Shown: in pieces, positions 5,643 to 6,977 of the stretch
How positions within the stretch are numbered: position 1 is the stretch's first letter
Layout of the letters: every line of letters begins with the position of its first letter
NCBI GenBank assembly: GCA_035642415.1
Contig: DASQSI010000065.1
Location: forward strand, 1 to 6,977
Direction of reading: 5' to 3'
Length of the DNA: 6,977 nt
Origin: Rubrobacter_F sp035642415
GTDB taxonomy: Bacteria; Actinomycetota; Rubrobacteria; Rubrobacterales; Rubrobacteraceae
Translations under genes and position numbers: made by a program
Notes under the pieces: model-generated
What the model saw: the letters and a program-made list of their open reading frames with translations, nothing else
The model's database searches: none
What the model was told of the DNA's origin: nothing

Positions 5643-5798
5643 CTACCATTGGTGGAGGTAAGGTCCATACTTTCTCAGCTTCCTCTGGAACTTTGGCGGG
5701 TTGGAGCTAGCCCAAAATGTACCCGAATGACTCTTGTGCGGAGGGCTCTCTAAGTAGTTGGTAGGCTCTACGCTAGAGAGACAGTCGTTTTCGCGCAC
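5643..5798 (-). CDS. Possible 51-residue protein of unknown function
   Basis: From GTG 5798 to TAG 5643-5645, the minus strand encodes VRENDCLSSVEPTNYLES, then SHSGTFWASSNPPKFQRK and LRKYGPYLHQW. A GGGAGG ribosome site (complement of 5803-5808) lies about 4 nt before the start. About three in five third positions are G or C. The basic, aromatic C-terminal half (KFQRKLRKYG) could bind nucleic acid or a membrane, which is inference only. A stable hairpin follows the stop. No family is recognised and no promoter was placed with confidence. The evidence is the ribosome site plus a protein-like composition. Confidence 0.38.
   Translation of the reverse strand: MRENDCLSSVEPTNYLESPPHKSHSGTFWASSNPPKFQRKLRKYGPYLHQW
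5746..5780. repeat. Long imperfect hairpin
   Basis: CTCTCTA (5746-5752) pairs with TAGAGAG (5774-5780), and inside it GTAG (5754-5757) pairs with CTAC (5768-5771), leaving a 10-nt loop. No T-run follows on either strand. It falls within the early part of the 51-residue minus-strand ORF, so it is either an RNA structure in that message or an independent element. Confidence 0.35.
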
Positions 5799-5834
5799 AA
5801 CCCCTCCCTAGATAAGACCCTTTATTAAGTAATC

Positions 5835-5864
5835 TTTACCAAATTGTTAGCTAAGGTTTATACG
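5835..5864 (+). promoter_or_regulatory. Candidate promoter for the PRC-barrel gene
   Basis: TTTACC (5835-5840) and TATACG (5859-5864) are each 4/6 matches to -35 and -10 with an 18-bp spacer, in the most AT-rich part of the gap (about 5817-5863). This would give a leader of roughly 160 nt before ATG 6033. A general-stress sigma promoter would suit the gene's presumed role, but I could not place one at proper spacing. Confidence 0.3.
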
Positions 5865-5882
5865 CAGGGGTAACAACATAGC

Positions 5883-5998
5883 ATGCAAGATCATGTCGTG
5901 TTCCGAAAAGCGGTTGTTGGTAGAAGGAGGATGAGCCTTATCGCCCAATGAAAGGTATGAAGGCTAAGAGTCGTTCCAACAAAAGGCCAACGAAGTGA
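5883..5998 (+). other. Two overlapping mini-ORFs in the leader of the PRC-barrel gene
   Basis: ATG 5883 opens 22 codons, MQDHVVFRKAVVGRRRMSLIAQ split across two parts of the leader, ending TGA 5949-5951. ATG 5948 opens 16 codons, MKGMKAKSRSNKRPTK, ending TGA 5996-5998. They share the four bases ATGA (5948-5951), the usual coupled-translation overlap. AAGGAGG (5924-5930) lies 17 nt before the second ATG, too far for a normal start, and directly abuts ATG 5931. Both peptides are basic. A leader-peptide role is conceivable, but chance is not excluded. Confidence 0.22.
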
Positions 5999-6007
5999 TC
6001 GTTGGAA
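5974..6007 (+). promoter_or_regulatory. Leader hairpin just upstream of the PRC-barrel ribosome site
   Basis: TTCCAAC (5974-5980) pairs perfectly with GTTGGAA (6001-6007) around 20 nt. A competing inner pair, AACG (5989-5992) with CGTT (6000-6003), uses part of the same arm, so two folds are possible. The stem ends 8 nt before the AAAGGAGG ribosome site (6016-6023), and the second mini-ORF stops inside its loop. Confidence 0.33.
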
Positions 6008-6032
6008 AACCCCCCAAAGGAGGAAGCACTAG

Positions 6033-6977
6033 ATGGAGCATGAGCACAGAAGCGACAGGTTCACGGCGATCGAGGACCAGTACGCAGGCTACGAGGTCTA
6101 CGACCGCAACGGCGAGAAGATCGGCAAGGTAGACGACCTGTTCGTCGACGAGAGCGAGCGGGCCGAGTACATAGGCGTGAAGAGGGGCTTCTTTGGGCTT
6201 GAGGGGACGAGCCTTATCCCCTGGGAGCTTGCTAGGGTCGACAAAGAGGGACACCGTATAGAGGTCTCGGTGGAGAAGGCCCGGGTCAAGGAGGGCCCCT
6301 CCTTCAACGACGACAGGGACATAACCGCCGAATACGAGGAGCGGGTGCGCAGCCACTATGGACTGGGTGCTATGCAAGGTGCTCCTGAGAGGGGCCGCTA
6401 CGGCGAGTATTACGCCGACGAGGAACGCACTGGCGAGGTGGGGCCTGGCCTGAGAATGGGGGACACCGAGACTGGCGAGTTCCGCGGGCACGGCCGTCAT
6501 CAGGAGGGCGTAAACCAGCCTGGCGATGACCTTGAGGACGAGGACGAGCTTAGAGTGCAAAGGAGCGAAGAGGAGCTTAGGGCCGGCACCCGCGAACGTG
6601 AAGCCGGCGGTGTGCGGTTGCGCAAGCGGGTGAGAACTGAGCGCGAGCAGCTTAGGGTGCCCAAGAGGCGCGAGGAGGTGCACGTAGAGAGGGTGCCGGT
6701 TGAGGGCCGAGAGGCCTCAGGGGCCGAGATCGGTGAAGACGAGGTGTTTATGCCCGTCACCGAGGAAGAGGTTGTGGTTGAGAAGCGCCCGGTGGTCAAG
6801 GAGGAGATCCGGGTTCGCAAGGACGTCGTCCAAGACGAGGAGCTAGTCGAGGAGGACGTAAGGCGCGAAGAGGTCGACATCGACGATCAGACCGAGCAGC
6901 GTGGCCGAGGGCTTGGCAGGGACGCTGGGCGCACCACCGACCTCGACGATGAGGCCAGACGCCGCCGCGGTAGGTAA
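6033..6977 (+). CDS. PRC-barrel and DUF2382 (YsnF/AvaK-type) stress-associated protein
   Basis: Protein of 314 residues, probably cytoplasmic, with no signal peptide or membrane segment. Residues 10-85 form a PRC-barrel: YAGYEVYDRNGEKIGKVDDL, then EYIGVKRGFFG and the closing SLIPWELARVDKEG. This small beta-barrel also occurs in RimM and photosynthetic reaction-centre H subunits. A low-complexity acidic and Gly-rich linker spans about 95-165. Residues about 170-284 form DUF2382, rich in alternating Val, Glu, Arg and Lys (LRVPKRREEVHVERVPVEG, EEEVVVEKRPVVKEEIRVRK), ending EEVDID. The tail is RG-rich and basic (288-314). Proteins of this plan are linked with general stress and desiccation tolerance; their mechanism is unknown. 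The start has AAAGGAGG (6016-6023) 9 nt upstream, and stop TAA occupies 6975-6977, so the gene is complete. GC is high, like the left block. The domain assignment is confident, the role much less so. Confidence 0.92.
   Translation: MEHEHRSDRFTAIEDQYAGYEVYDRNGEKIGKVDDLFVDESERAEYIGVKRGFFGLEGTSLIPWELARVDKEGHRIEVSVEKARVKEGPSFNDDRDITAEYEERVRSHYGLGAMQGAPERGRYGEYYADEERTGEVGPGLRMGDTETGEFRGHGRHQEGVNQPGDDLEDEDELRVQRSEEELRAGTREREAGGVRLRKRVRTEREQLRVPKRREEVHVERVPVEGREASGAEIGEDEVFMPVTEEEVVVEKRPVVKEEIRVRKDVVQDEELVEEDVRREEVDIDDQTEQRGRGLGRDAGRTTDLDDEARRRRGR

Noticed and set aside
5353..5649. Minus-strand open frame of 98 codons, MVGPTEGGRVLARV
   Set aside because: It overlaps the end of the better-supported 51-codon frame, has no well-placed ribosome site, and has an irregular composition.
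5600..5720. Possible tRNA suggested by clustered stems
   Set aside because: No T-loop GTTCRA motif and no cloverleaf spacing could be found on either strand.
5964..6683. Minus-strand open frame of 239 codons
   Set aside because: It lies antisense to the PRC-barrel/DUF2382 gene and arises from that gene's biased third positions. Its peptide is low-complexity and rich in Leu, Ala and Val, with no recognised domain and no ribosome site.

Overview
The window reads as chromosome of a high-GC Gram-positive bacterium, most likely an actinobacterium of the Rubrobacter type. This is inferred from strong GC bias at third codon positions in the outer genes, frequent GTG starts, near-consensus AGGAGG ribosome sites, and a PRC-barrel/DUF2382 stress protein of a kind common in Rubrobacter and other stress-tolerant soil bacteria. 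No rRNA, tRNA or CRISPR array was found, so the assignment is by gene style only.

Left block (1-1880): a short MerR-type regulator (minus, 61-498) faces a DHA1-type major facilitator exporter (plus, 669-1880). The 170-bp gap holds an inverted repeat inside an unusually long promoter spacer, the classic layout for MerR control of a drug pump.

Scar region (1900-2800): the minus strand holds a broken copy of a conserved Cys-rich (zinc-ribbon-like) protein of unknown function, cut at its N-terminus and frameshifted by what looks like a 14-nt deletion between short direct repeats. Its cut end abuts or overlaps the 3' end of an unidentified plus-strand gene, followed by two hairpin terminators.

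Central accessory block (2800-5310): this has visibly lower GC and mixed codon use. It holds an MGT-family glycosyltransferase (minus, 2807-4108), a decayed C-terminal piece of an IS1595/ISXO2-type transposase (minus, 4363-4587), a possible small membrane protein and a VOC/glyoxalase-fold protein (plus, 4865-5305). Exporter, glycosyltransferase and VOC protein each belong to families often tied to drug modification, export or binding, but no shared regulation is visible. The block looks like successive insertions rather than one operon.

Right block (5306-6977): 727 bp without a recognised gene carries two possible small ORFs (one per strand, the minus one with its own ribosome site), several hairpins, a candidate promoter and a leader with two overlapping mini-ORFs. 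It leads into the PRC-barrel/DUF2382 protein (6033-6977), whose stop codon is the last three bases of the window.
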